A stretch of 36,187 bases of DNA from Candidatus Altimarinota bacterium (GTDB lineage Bacteria > Patescibacteriota > Gracilibacteria > Absconditabacterales > Absconditicoccaceae). The number at the start of each line of letters is the position of its first letter. Position 1 is the first letter of the stretch. Below are positions 1 through 13,048 of the stretch, in pieces. The notes under the pieces were generated by a model. That model ran no database searches. It was not told where the DNA came from and saw only the letters and a program-made list of their open reading frames with translations. The position numbers were made by a program, and so were the translations under genes. The stretch is taken from positions 1 to 36,187 of the forward strand of contig JALUXR010000075.1 of NCBI GenBank assembly GCA_027013285.1, read 5' to 3'.

Positions 1-772
1 CTTTGTATCCTATACTTTGTAAGGCTTGATTTTCGATAGTATATCACATATCTAATAATGTTTTAACTTCATCTATAAGTCATTGTTGAAACATTTCTTT
101 AATTCTTTTGTTTATTTTTGGATTTGCGATTTCTTTGTCAGCCCATTTAATTATCATTAAAATAGGGAAAGGAACTTCTTGTTCATAGCAAACTTCTGAT
201 TTTGGTTTTCAGGTTTTTTCGTATATTTCAAGTGCTCTTATGATAAATCTTATAGAATTTGGATGTAGTTTCATAGCTTCTTGAGGATCTATTTTGTTTA
301 ATTTTTTTCGTAAAATTCAAGGATTTTCTTCTTCTAGTTTATAAAGTTTTTCTCTAAAGTTAAAGTCAGGCTTTGCATCTGGTAAAGAATAATTTTTATA
401 GATAGTGTCTGTATAAAGTCCTGTTCATCATACAACAAAAGCTGTTTTTCATTTTTTCTGAATTGATGAAATTATATTTAAAGTATCTTTTTTCCAGTCT
501 CATGCAGTGTAAAATTCGTTCGGCTCTAGAAAATCTATTAGATGATGTTTAATTTCTTTTCTAATTTCTAAAGGAATTTTATCTGTTCATATATTCATAT
601 GTTTAAAAAGTTGTCTGCTATCTGCTGAAACAACTTCTGCATCTATTCATGAATTTACTAAATCTATGCTAAGTTGTGTTTTCCCACTTGCAGTAGGTCC
701 TACTATAAAAACTACTCAGTTTGGATTTTTTTTTATAAAATCTTTAACTTGAAGTTGTATTTGTTCTAACAT
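1..772 (-). CDS. miaA: tRNA dimethylallyltransferase (3' end beyond window start)
   Basis: Code-25 translation MLEQIQLQVKDFIKKNPNWVVFIVGPTASGKTQLSIDLVNSGIDAEVVSADSRQLFKHMNIGTDK...; GPTASGKT P-loop and DSRQ(L/V)YK...IGT(D/A)K motifs of MiaA. Confidence 0.92.
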
Positions 773-883
773 TTTAAGTATTAGAGAATAAAAATATTAA
801 TTATTGTTATAGTTCTACTATGTTTGAAATCAACTAAAAAATCATTAGTATAAATTGAATATTTAACAAGTAATATTTATTTT

Positions 884-2098
884 ATGTTTAAAGTAGAGTA
901 TAGTTCTAATTTGAAATGAGAAATCACTGTTTCAGCTAGTAAAAATGCTGCTTTACCGATTTTGGCTGCGAACTTTTTGGTTGACAAACAAATTAACTTA
1001 ACAAACTTACCTGATATAGTAGATGTTCGTGTTTTGGATGAAATATGAGATACTTACTTACAAAAATGAACTTTGGTGTGACCTATGACTGAAAGAATTA
1101 GATCTAGTATTTTACTTATTCCTGTATGACTTTATAAATATTGAAAAATTTCATTTTCGAATTGTGGAGGGTGTTCTTTGGGAAAAAGACCTTTGGATAC
1201 TTTTGATAATGCTTTTGAACAGGCCTGAGTAAAAGTTTTGATAAAACCTGATAGAAAAATATTTAAAACTGTTTCGAAGCCTAAAAAAAAGATAATTTTA
1301 ACTTCATTTTCTGTAACTGCAACAGAAGCTATTTTAACTTATTTAGCATTTTTAGATAAAATAGATTATGAGATAGAAATTGCAAATATAGCTATAGAAC
1401 CGCATGTTATAGATTTGATAAATTTTTTGAAAAATATTTGAGCAAATATAAGATTATGATATGATCATAGAGTATCTGTAAAACCATCGAAAATTAACAT
1501 TAAAAATTATGAATACGATATAGTTTCTGATTACATTGAAGCTGGCACATACTTTGGGTTGGGTGCAATAGCTGATGAAAGTGAGATTATAATAAAAAAT
1601 ATAAATCCTTCTCATCTTGAGTCTGTATTTACAACAGCAGATAAAATTTGAATAAATTATGAATATGGGAAAGATTTTATAAAAGTTAATTCATTTAATA
1701 AAAAAAATTACAAACCTACAAATATACAAACTATGATATATCCTTGATTTCCGACAGATTTACAAAGTATTTTTTGAATTTTACTTACACAAATTAAATG
1801 AATTAGCAAAATACATGAAGTTTTGTTTGAATGAAGATTTGCATATTTTGCAGAATTAGAAAATATGTGAGCTCATATTGAAATACTGAATCCACATGAA
1901 GTTTTGATAGTTTGATGAAAAAAGTTAATTTGAACTTATGTAAATACTAGAGATTTGAGAGCCTGAGCTTGATTGATTTTGTCTTGAGTAGTTGCAAAAT
2001 GAACTACATTTATAACAAATGAAAATATTATCAAAAGAGGTTATGAAAATATCGTAGCTAAATTACAGGGAATTGGGGTGAATATTGAGGAAACTTAA
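884..2098 (+). CDS. murA: UDP-N-acetylglucosamine 1-carboxyvinyltransferase
   Basis: 404-aa ORF with TGA=Gly; MFKVEYSSNLKGEITVSASKNAALPILAA... (SKNAALPILAA signature), ends TAA at 2096-2098. Track ORF 1238..1441 is an in-frame fragment. Confidence 0.92.
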
Positions 2099-3126
2099 AT
2101 TAAATTCATAGGGAGCCAGTCTATTTGAAATCATTTTTCTCTAATTTTTAATCTTTTCACAGCCTGGTCAAAGAAAGGTTTTATATTATCTCATTTTAAA
2201 ATGATATTATAGTTATATTTTCAAAATTTTTTATAAACTAGTTGTGGGGTTTGATAAATTTCTATATTTATATTTTCTTTTTCTATGAGATATTTTAATT
2301 CAGATTCTAGTTTTGATATTTTTCTATATAAACTTTCTTCAATTTCTGCTTTATATTTTAATACTACAATTTCTGAAAAAGGAGGGTAGTTAAATTGTTT
2401 TCTATATTTTAATTCTTCTTTCCAAAATCAGTTTAAATCTAATTGTAAAATATATTTGTAAACATAATGTTCAATATTAAAAGTTTGAATTATGAAATTT
2501 GAAGTTGGATATTTTTTTATAAATTCATATAAAAATAAGAAATGTTTTTCTCATACATTAAAATCAGGGATACTTAATCAAGTATCAGCATTAAAAAATA
2601 TAATTAAATCAGGCATAAAGTTTTTACTGTATTGAGAGAATATATTTGTAGATATTATAAATTGTTGCTTTTTAAGTTCATTTTGTATTTTTAATATTTT
2701 ATTTTTACTATTTATGTTAGTATTTTCTACAATTAAAGGAGAAATATTGTATGTATTTTGTAGTATTTCTTGTAGTTTGTAAGTTCAGATTCAAGATTCT
2801 ACTATGTTTGTGCTTCAGCATTTTTGACAAACTCAAGTATTTTCATAAATTCTTTTACAAATGGGACACATAGATATAAATTGATCTTTATTTTTGTATT
2901 TAGCTATTGGAATAGAGCAGTGTTTACATTTTGGAATATATCCACAATCTTTACATATATTTGAAGAACTAAATCATTTTCTATTTGTTATGAAAAGTAT
3001 TTTTTTTCAATTAGAAATATATTTTTTTATACTTTTGTCTGTTAATTCTCAAAAAAGCCTACTTGGTCAAGCAAGTAGGTTTACAAGGGCAATTTTCTTA
3101 TTTTCTTTTTCGGATAAAATATACAT
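2095..3126 (-). CDS. priA: PriA-like protein, C-terminal half only (zinc-binding region and helicase lobe 2)
   Basis: 343 aa: MYILSEKENKKIALVNLLAGPSRLFGELTDKSIKKYISNGKKILFITNRKGFSSSNICKDCGYIPKCKHCS...CPICKRIYENTSVCQKCGSTNIVESGIGTYKLQEIL...; resembles PriA LFLNRRGY..C..CG / CP.CG / GTE region and C-terminal PPF. No Walker A or DEEH region upstream: an in-frame TAA at 3142-3144 precedes the ATG. Confidence 0.75.
3051..3079 (-). terminator. Terminator-like hairpin inside the 5' coding region of the priA-like gene
   Basis: Minus strand CCTACTTG-CTTGAC-CAAGTAGG (perfect 8-bp stem, 6-nt loop) followed by CTTTTTT. Confidence 0.6.
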
Positions 3127-3141
3127 ATTTATAAATATTAA

Positions 3142-4245
3142 TTACGAATTAGACAGAGCTCAAATAAGATTTGCCATAGGTAAGAATATTGATGCAACAA
3201 TAACTCATACTATACCTGCTATAAATACCATCAATATAGGTTCTATTAAACTCATAAGTCATCATACTTTTGTATCTATTTCCTCTCTATAAAATGTAGC
3301 CATTTGGTCAAGTATTTCTCAAACATTACCTGCTTTTTCTCAAATTCATATAATTTGAATTAAAATTGGATTAAACAACCAACTTCATTCGAATGATTCT
3401 GTCATTCCAAGTCATACTTCAAGATCTTTTTTTACATCAAGTATCTTTTGTTTGTAATGATAATTTTGAAATATATTAGCTATCTGATCGAAAGATACTA
3501 AAGGAGATAATCATGCAGAATAAAAATCTCATAATAATTTTGAAAATCTATACCGGTAATATGTCATTATTAATGGTCAAACAACTGGGAGTTTTAAAAC
3601 TATTTTATCCATAATAATTTTAAATGGTAGAAATTTTGTATATAATATTTTATATATAATAGGAATTCATACAAATCATATGATAATTCATAGATAATGT
3701 GCTCTTAAAAAATCTGATGAATGCATAACAAACAACGTAATATCTGGTAATTTAGTTCCTTTTGGAAATATTATTAGTATAGAAGGTATTACTTTTATAA
3801 GAAGAACAGCAATTGCAAATGCAGCAATGATTAAAATAATACTAGGATAAATCATTGCTGATTTAAGCTTTTTTTTAATTTGTTCAAACTTTTCTAATTC
3901 TACAGCCATACTATTTAATGTATCTGGTAGATTACCCATTTGTTCTGAAGAGCGAATAAGCTCTATTTCTGCTGGTTGGAAAAAATTATCATATTTTGAT
4001 AAAGCATCTGCAAGTCAAGCTCATTCATTTATACTATATAGAGTATCTTTGATAATTTTTCTTACTCATGGATGAGATTCAGATTTTAAAATACTTTCTA
4101 ATGAATCTCTTATTCCTAAACCAGCTTTTTGAGTAACAGCTAAAAGTCTAAAAAATACTACCTTATTTTCTGACTTAGGTGTATTCATTTTGATGTATAA
4201 ATCTTCAAAAAATCATCTCTTTTGTTTTCATCAAATGATTGCCAT
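3142..4245 (-). CDS. pilC: Type II secretion/type IV pilus inner-membrane protein, PilC/GspF family
   Basis: 367 aa; MAIIGGKQKRGFFEDLYIKMNTPKSENKVVFFRLLAVTQKAGLGIRDSLESIL...QMGNLPDTLNSMAVELEKFEQIKKKLKSAMIYPSIILIIAAFAIAVLLIKVIPSI...; two GspF repeats. Track ORF 3688..3939 is in frame. Confidence 0.87.
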
Positions 4246-4261
4246 TTTATTATTTTATTAA

Positions 4262-6400
4262 TTAAATAAGTATTTCTCTTGGCTTACTTCCTTCTTGTGG
4301 TCATACTATTCATTTTTCTTCAAGTTGATCCATAAGTCTTGCAGCACGGGCAAATCATACTTTAAGCCTCCTTTGTAATAATGTAATGGATGCTTTGTGA
4401 GTTTGTTGAATAATCTCAATAGATTGTTTAATTAATTCATCGTCATCACCGTTTCATCATCATGTATAGTTACTATCAGGTTGATTTCATTCTAAAATAT
4501 CTATAAGTTCTTTATCATATATGTCTTCTTCATTTTCTATTCACTTTAGATATTTTTCTTTTAATGTAGATATTATATTTTCTGTATCTTCAGTAGAAAC
4601 TAATGGAGCTTGGACTCTAATTGGATGTTTATAGTTCGGAGATACAAACAATAAATCTCATCTTCATAATAAATCTTCAGCACCTGATCTATCTAAAATA
4701 GTTCTAGAATCTATACTACTTACAACTCAAAATGCAATTCTTGTAGGTATATTAGCTTTTATTAAACCTGTAATAACATTTACAGAAGGTCTTTGAGTTG
4801 CTAAAATTAAATGCATTCAGACAGCTCTTGCCATTTGTGCGATACGAGCAATATTATGCTCAACATCTTTTTTATTTCAACTCATCATAAGATCTGCTAA
4901 CTCATCTACTATGATTACTATTCTACTCATTTTATCTTTTTCGTCAACTTTTTCGTTATATTCATATATATTTCTTACTTTCTTATCTTTTAATAATTTA
5001 TATCTTCTATTCATAACGTCTACGGCCCATTTCAATGCTTTTAATGCTTTGTCTGGTTCATTTATAATTGGAGCTAATAAATGTGGTAATCCATCGTATA
5101 ATCATAGTTCTACTTGTTTTGGATCTACCATAATTAGTTTTAATTCATCTGGAGTATTTTGATATAATAATGAAATAATATAATCATTTATAGCTACAGA
5201 TTTACCAGATCAAGTTTGTCATGCAACAAGTAAATGTGGCATTTTTTCTAATGGTTCTAGGAATAAGCTTCAATCTATAGCTTTTCAAATAGATAAATTT
5301 GTAAATGACTTATTCATTGAATTTGAAAATTCTTTAGATTTTAGAATTTCAGATAAATAGACTATTTTTGATTTAGGATTTGGCATTTCTATTCAAACAA
5401 ACTCTGTTCAAGGTATTGGAGCTAATATTCTTATAGCTGATTTTAAAGATAATGATAAGTCTTTTTTTAGATTTTCTATACTTGAAACTTTAATTCATTT
5501 TGCTAATTTAAGCTTAAATTGTATTACAGAAGGTCACACTTCATATCACACCACTTCAACTGGAATATTAAATTCATTAAGTTTATTTTGTATTTCTCAA
5601 GCTTGTTGTATTAGTATATTTTCATCTATAGAAATAGTTGAATCTCATTGTTCAAGATTATTTACAGGAAAAGTAGGCTTATCTTTTGGATAAGATATTT
5701 TTATTTTTTCAGTTTTTGTTGTTTCTTCTATTTTCTTTTTTATTTTATCTTTAAAAATATTCTTTATTAAATTCTCTTTCTTGTTAATTATACTTTCTTT
5801 ATTTGTAAGTTCTTCATTTTTTTGTAATTTATTTATTTCGGAAACTTTAACTTTTATTTTTTTTCTTTTAATTTCTTTTTTTTCAGGAATTTCAAATTCT
5901 ATTTGAGGAATAAGCAAAAATAGGTTTAATTTCCATGCTGTAAATATTGTAGAAATTCAAAATAATGCTATGGAAAGTGTTTTTGTCGCACTTATAGAGT
6001 TTCATAATATTATAGATATTAATTTTATTCACCCATATCAAATATATCATCCTGTTGCAAATATATTATCTGAACTTGCAGAATTTAATAATGGAAATGA
6101 TAAAATTATTAGTAAAAATATAAAACTAATAAAACTATATGTAAAAATTCTTTCTTTCCAATTTGCAGGGTATAGTATAAGAACTATTCATAAAAATATT
6201 AATAATCAGTAAAAGAAATTACTTCATAATTTTCAAAAGAAAAAATCAGTAAGATAATCCAAATAAATTAGTGGAGAATTAGGTGCATAAAAATTAATAA
6301 AAAAATATAATAATCATATACTTATCAAAATTAGACCTATCTTTCAAGGACTTGATACAACTTTTCTTTTTTTAGAAGTTTTTCTTTTTTTTCTAGCCAT
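4262..6400 (-). CDS. ftsK: DNA translocase FtsK/SpoIIIE family
   Basis: 712 aa with TGA=Gly; basic N-terminus and TM segments ([29 protein letters not shown]...), then ATP-binding motor and C-terminal winged-helix (gamma-like) region ending ...[10 protein letters not shown]. Confidence 0.87.
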
Positions 6401-6444
6401 AAATGTTTTAAAATATTTTATAAACTATTTATGATAATATAAAA

Positions 6445-7743
6445 TTAATCTTTCTTTTCAACTAAAATATGTATATTCCCAATAGTACCATCTTTTATTT
6501 TTAAAACTTTTAATTGTATCTTTTTGTTATCTTTTAGAATTATTTCTAAATTTTCTCATTGTTTTGGAAATCTTTCTAAAATATTGGTAATTACATAGCT
6601 TAAAGTTTCTCCATCATAAGCTTTATTTTCTTCAATATCTAAATCTTTTTCAGTTAAATTAAATAATTCTAGCACTTCTTCAAAAGGAAGTATAGAACTT
6701 ACAACATATTCATTATTTGAAATCTTTTGAATATTGTTTTCTTCTTTATCTGTTTCATCTTGTATCTCTCAGAAAACCTCTTCAATAATATCTTCTAGTG
6801 TAATAAGTCAATCAACTCCACCGTATTCGTCTATAACTATAGCCATTTGATGATGATTTTTTTGAAATGTTTTTAGTAATTCATCTATTGGTTTATTTAA
6901 TGGGACTTTAATGGCTTTAAATAATTTTATATCTTTTAGTTTTTTATTTTTGTTTCAATTATTTAATTCTTCTAATAGTGTTCTAATATTTATTATTCAT
7001 ATTATTTTATCTATATCTTCATGATATACTGGTATTCTACTATGAGTATGTGTTAAAATATAGTTAATTGAATCTTCTATAGTTGTATCATCAGAAAGTT
7101 TATCAAATTTAACTCTAGGTGTCATAATCTCATCTACAGATATTTCATCAAATTCTAATATATTTTTCAGGTGTTTATGTTCTTCTTTTTCTAGTGTTCA
7201 ACTTTCTTTTCACATATCTATAAATGCTTCTATTTCTTCTTCAGAAACTTGATTCTCTTTGTTTTTTCAAGTAAATAATTTTGTTATAAATTCTATAATA
7301 ATTACTAATGGATATAATAAAAACATTAAAGTTTTATAAATTCAAGCTACAGAAAGTGAAATTTTTTCTGAATTTTTGATGGCAAAACTTTTTGGAGCTA
7401 TTTCTCAAAATAATAATAAAAGTAATGTTACTATTCAAGTTGCTATAGCTATGGCAGTAGATTGATCTAATCATAATCAAGAATTTTTTGCTATTCACAT
7501 TGCAATAGTAGTTGCAAAAGCAGCTGTAAATGTGTTTACAAGATTATTTCAAATTAAGATAGTAATAAGTAATTTATCTGATTTTTCTTTAATATATTTT
7601 AATGCTTTTGATCAAGATAATCACTGTTTTAAGAAAGATTCAATTTTATGTTTTGGTAAGCTCATAAGAGCTATTTCAGTTCAAGAAAAAAATGCTGATA
7701 GTGCTAATAAAACTATGAAAATTAATATCGTGGGTCAACTCAT
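6445..7743 (-). CDS. Hemolysin-family/CNNM (DUF21)-CBS-CorC_HlyC protein
   Basis: 432 aa; MSGPTILIFIVLLALSAFFSGTEIALMSLPKHKI..., [60 protein letters not shown]. Confidence 0.9.
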
Positions 7744-7814
7744 TTGTTGTTATATATTTTTAATATTAAGTAAATATGCTTTGTATAACTAATTATTTGT
7801 TTTTTTCAATAAAA

Positions 7815-8777
7815 CTATTTTAGCTTAAATCTTATAAAAGTTAATCAGTAAATTGTTAATAAAATTAATAAAATCCATTTCAAATAATAGTTTAAATAAG
7901 TATATTCTGCTATTTTTTTAATTTGTTCGTAATTTTTGACATAATTATATAATTTTCATAGTATTTCTAAAAAATCTCATTTTGATTCTAATTTTTTAAA
8001 CTCTCATCAAGTTTGTTTAGCAATTTCTTTTAAAACTTTTAAATTTATGCTTGTTGGCACATCAGAACCATAAATATCTTCTCAAACTATATATCTATAA
8101 TCTTTTCAAATAGCTCCAACATAAATAGGAATCTTTAATTTTTTAATATTTTTCACGGCTATAAGAGGCTTAATTCATTTGTTTGAATCACCATCCGTAA
8201 GTAAAATCATAACTCAAGGTTTATTATTTTGTTTTGTAAATTCTACTAATTGATTTGCTCCAAGTAGTATTGCATCTCATATTGCAGTTCCTACAAAGTC
8301 CATAGTTGGAGGAAAATCAGCCATACTCATATTTTTAATTTTCCAAATTAGAGCTTTTTTATCGTTTGTCATAGGTGAATAAACTAATGGTTTCCCTGAA
8401 AATGTTATTAATCAAATATTATAGTTAGTATCTAGGTTTTTTATAAAATTAATTAATGCATTTTTTGCGACATCAAATCTGTCCGGCTTTATGTCTTTTG
8501 CAGTCATAGATAATGAGACATCAAAAAGAACTTCAATATTTAATGTAGAAACTTTTTTAATTTTAGTTCATTGATAAATTCATAAATTAAAAGGAATAAT
8601 ACAAATTATTAACATAATTAAAAAAATAAGGATTTTTTGGAAAACAGCTAATAGTCAATAATTTCATTTTTTAGGTAAAATTAAATTAATAACTTTGTAT
8701 TTTTTTAAATAAAATCATACACAAAAAACTAAAATCAATAATCATAAAAAATAAAATCAATTAGTGTTGTAAGTCAT
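7815..8777 (-). CDS. VWA-domain membrane protein (BatA/BatB-like)
   Basis: 320 aa; ...LNIEVLFDVSLSMTAKDIKPDRFDVAKNALINFIKN...PGVMILLTDGDSNKGIKPLIAVKNIKKLKIPIYVGAIG...; MIDAS-like DxSxS, flanking TM segments. Stop TAG. Confidence 0.85.
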
Positions 8778-8803
8778 AGTTTTTTATATTTGATAAAATT
8801 TCT

Positions 8804-11800
8804 TTATTTAGAATTTCCATAGTAATCTATTACACTTTCATAAGAACAATTATTTGAATTTCATACTGCAATAGGTCAGCTAAATCTTTGTTTTTTTCAA
8901 TTACAGATAAGAAATCATCATAAAACTCTAGATTCTTTATCTTTGAAGATATAAATATATTTTCAATTTTGTTTTACAATTTTGTCCAAATATGGATATG
9001 TAGTATCTTTTTTGACTAAATTTATATTTATAGTTTGTGATTTAGTATATCATTTGTTGTCTGTCAATACTATTGTGAGCTTATGTTTTCAGATTGTAAT
9101 ATTATTTTTTAAATAAACACCTACGATTTGTGTGTAATCTGAAGTCTGCACAAGTTGATTGTCTAGATAGATATCAATTTTTTTAATTTTAAATGGAGCA
9201 TTAAGAGTTTTAATCCGTAAATCAAATACATAAGATATAGTTTGGTTATTTTTTGGATAGTCTATGTTAAAATTTAACATTCATTTTTTGGCTATAACTA
9301 ACCTAGATTTACAAATTTGTGTTGGTGCTTTTAGTAAAACTGGAGCATTAAATATTTTTTGATATTTTAAAATTCAAACTGTTTTCCACCATTTTTGAAC
9401 AGGGTCTTCCCATTTAGGATTATTTGGCATGTGAGAATGAATACCAGTAATTACATATGCATATTTTTGTTCTGATTTTGGAGTATATTTGGAAACTAAT
9501 CAATTACATAATGTATCTATTTGAATCATTTTAACAGTTTGCCCATCATCTTTTGGAGGAATTCAATCTATTCTTGCTATAGTTTTTTTAGATATTTGAA
9601 TTGGAGTTAATTCTGAAGATTCTTTTCCATTTATGGTATTTACATAAATAGAAGTAGTTCATTTTTGCACCATTTCTTCGTTGTGGATATATCAATTTTT
9701 TTTAAGTTTTAGGACAAATGTTTTCCAGATTTTTCAAGCTGTCCAACCACCGTAAGCATCAGAATGCATATGTTTTCACTTTGTATTTCATGCCCAAACT
9801 ACAAAAACTTTACTTGGAGAATAACTAATAAACCATCCATCTCTTGGATATTTTTTTCCATTTTTTTTGTCTATAATATTTGTAGTTCAAGATTTGTTTG
9901 CAAGTTTAAGTCATTTTATAGATTCTTCATGTCTCCATGTAGGAGGTAAATTATAAGGATTTGATAAAATATCCCATATCATACTGACAACTCAAACAGG
10001 TATTATTTGCTTAAGTTTTTGATCTTGTTTTTTGTATATTATATTTCAATTTGGTCATTTAATTTCTAAAATGCCATTTATTTTTCTAGCTCAATTTATG
10101 TTTGATAAATTAGAAAAAGCCTGAGCCATATCTATCATACGAACATCTGCTGCTCATATTGCAAGAGGATAACCATAATATATTTTGTCAGATATAGTTT
10201 TTAATCATAAAGATTGTAAAAATGATTTTACTTTATATTCTCATCATCCAAGAAAATACATTTTAACGGCAGGTATATTCCTAGAATACGGCAAAGCCTT
10301 TTTGATAGGCATAAGTCATAAAAATCTATCATCAAAATTATTTAATGATTCTCATTTTTTTGCTATATTGAATTTTGTATCATAAATAGGAGTTTCTGGT
10401 GTAAATGTAGGATTTTTAATAAAAGCATTTGAATATATTAAAGGTTTAATTACTGACCCACATTGCCTTAGTGATGTAATCATATCCACTTTCCCATCTA
10501 TTTTTTTATTGTAATAATCTTCAGATCATACATAAGCTAATATATCTCCATTTTTACTATTTATATAAAGTAGTGCAGCATTATTTGCTCATTTTTTAAG
10601 TAAATATCCACTCCGAGCTTGAACAGATTGGTCAGCTAGTTTTTGTATATTCCGATCTAAACTAGTTTTTATGGTCCATCCTGCTTTTTCAATTAAATCT
10701 TTTCAATATTTTTTTTCTAATTCTTTTATAACTCTAAACACGAACCAAGGAGCTTTTATTTGAATATTTAATTTATATATTTTCTTATTAAAACTTTCTT
10801 GTTCTGCTTGAATCAGTTGATTTTTATCTATATATCAGTCAATATACATTCTAGCTAAAACAAAATCTTTTCTTCCAGGGATATATTTAACTTTGAAATT
10901 ATTATAAATCATATGTTTAGGTGTCAATATGTCGAAAATATCATTTTCAGATTTAGAGAATGAAAAAGTTTTATTTTTTAAATAATCAATGTATGCTTTT
11001 TCTACTTTTTTACCAATACTTGAATTTAAACTAATTTTATTTCAGCTTGCATCTAATATTTCTAATGTTCATAGATTATTAGCCCTATTAATTACTGGAT
11101 CATATTCTGTAGGTGATTTAGGTATACCTGCTAAAATAGCAGATTCTAAAACTGTTAAAGTATTTGCATCTTTGTGAAAATATGTTTGTGCTGCTGCCTG
11201 TATTCCATAAGCATTATTTCCAAAAAATACATAATTTAGATACATTTCCAAAATTTTTTCTTTCATCTTTTTTTTAATTTCTTTGTTTGATAATCACTTA
11301 TATTGAGATTTAATTTTTTGAGTAAGAAATTTATTTAATTCTAATGTTAGAACTATTTCTTTAAGTTTTCTTATAATAGTTTTTTGTCTTGTTAATAACA
11401 AATTTTTTATAAGTTGTTGTGTAAGTGTAGATCATCATTGTTTTTTTCAAAAAATAACATCTTTTATTCAAGCTCTTATAATTCATTGAATATCTATTCA
11501 TTCATTTGTCCAGAAAGTTTTATCTTCAGTAGCTACAATTGCATTTTGCATATTTGTGGCTATTTTGGATATTGGAACATATTTTCTATTTTCATTAAAC
11601 AATTTGTATAGAACTATTCAGTTTCTATCTGTAATAGTAGTTGTTTGAGAAAATACTACTTTTTCTATGTTAGCAATATTTGGTAAGTCATTTAATATAT
11701 GTTTTTTAAACCACATATATCATATAATGCTAGGAATTATCGTAAATAATAAAAATACTATAATTATAAGTTTCCAATAACTTCTTTTTTTTGGTCTTCA

Positions 11801-11854
11801 TCTTTTCTTTTTTCTTAATGATATTAATGAGAATTTCTTTCTTTTTCTAATCAT
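8804..11854 (-). CDS. Penicillin-binding protein 1A (transglycosylase/transpeptidase)
   Basis: 1016 aa; [72 protein letters not shown] (GT51); transpeptidase region ...[18 protein letters not shown]..., KSGTTN. Long C-terminal extension. Confidence 0.92.
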
Positions 11855-11988
11855 TTTAAATTTTTTATATATAAAATATAATGTATAGTTTTATAATTTT
11901 TTTGATATTCTTTTCAATGAGAGTATCTTTTAGTTGAAAAAATATTTTAAAACTTTATTTTAAATTCATTTATTATAAAAATTACATT

Positions 11989-12981
11989 ATGCAAGATAAA
12001 GCTATTTTGTATTCAATAGATGAGAAAATTACAGTTTCACAATTGAGAAAGTTAGAAAATGCTGAGTTGGATGCCAGTAAAAAAAATAAGATTTTAGATT
12101 ATTGTGAGAAAAATAACATTCAGGCTTTGATAGATAAACAAGTTTTTCTAAAGAAGACCAAGCCATTGTCTTATATTTTGTATTATATTTGAAATTATGA
12201 AATTATAAAAAATAAAAAACTCATCGGTGTGGTTTGACCAAGACAAATGAGCCAAACTACTGTTCAGCTTGTTAAAGATTTTTTTAATAAAATAAAGAAT
12301 TTTCAAAATATAGCTATAGTTTCAGGTCTTGCAGATGGAGTAGATACTTTGGCACATAAACTAGCTATAGAATACAATATTCCTACAGTTTCAGTTTTAG
12401 GATTTGGACTTGCAAAATGACTTGCTTGAACTACAAGACACTTAATAAATGATATTGTAAAAAATGATGGATTGGTTCTTTCTGAATTTAAACTTAAACA
12501 GCCAGGAACAAATCGGACTTTTCCGCAAAGAAATAGGATTATAGCTGGATTATCTGATGTTTTGTTTGTGCCTCAAGCAAGAGAAAAATCTTGAACTTTG
12601 ATAACTGTAGAAGATGCTATGGAGATAAACATTCCAGTTTATACTTGTTTTTCTTCTGTTGATGATGAAACTTGAAATTGAACAAACAAACTTATAGCAG
12701 AAAATAAAATAAAAGGAATTTATAATCGAGATTTATTTTTAGAAGAAATTAAAGACATCTTGAACTTAACTAATCAAGAAAAAACTACAAAACAGATAGA
12801 AACTGCAGAAATGACAGAAAATGAAAAACTTATATTTCAGCACATTCAGAAGTGAAGCACTACACTTGAATTACTTTGCAATAGTCTGGATATGGATACT
12901 TGAGAAATTTTAAACTTACTTTCTAGTATGGAAATCTCTGGTTATATCCAAGATAATGCTTGAGAATATAAAATTTTGTAG
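11989..12981 (+). CDS. dprA: DNA-processing protein DprA
   Basis: 330 aa; GVVGPRQMSQTTVQ...IAIVSGLADGVDTLAHKLAIEYNIPTVSVLGFGLAKGLAGTTRHLI...GLVLSEF...NRTFPQRNRIIAGLSDVLFVPQAREKSGTLITVEDAME. Confidence 0.92.
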
Positions 12982-13048
12982 TTTTTGACAAAAAATAAGA
13001 ATTGATTACTATAATAGTAGTTAATTTATAAAACAAAAATAAAAAATA

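Noticed and set aside
2894-3292. 132-aa plus-strand ORF in the track
   Set aside because: Antisense to the priA/pilC junction; the minus-strand proteins are recognisable.
4911-5162. Short plus-strand ORFs over 4.9-11.6 kb (e.g. 4911..5162, 5970..6212, 7532..7792, 9764..9949, 11414..11611)
   Set aside because: All antisense to FtsK, CorC-like or PBP1A coding regions with clear family motifs.
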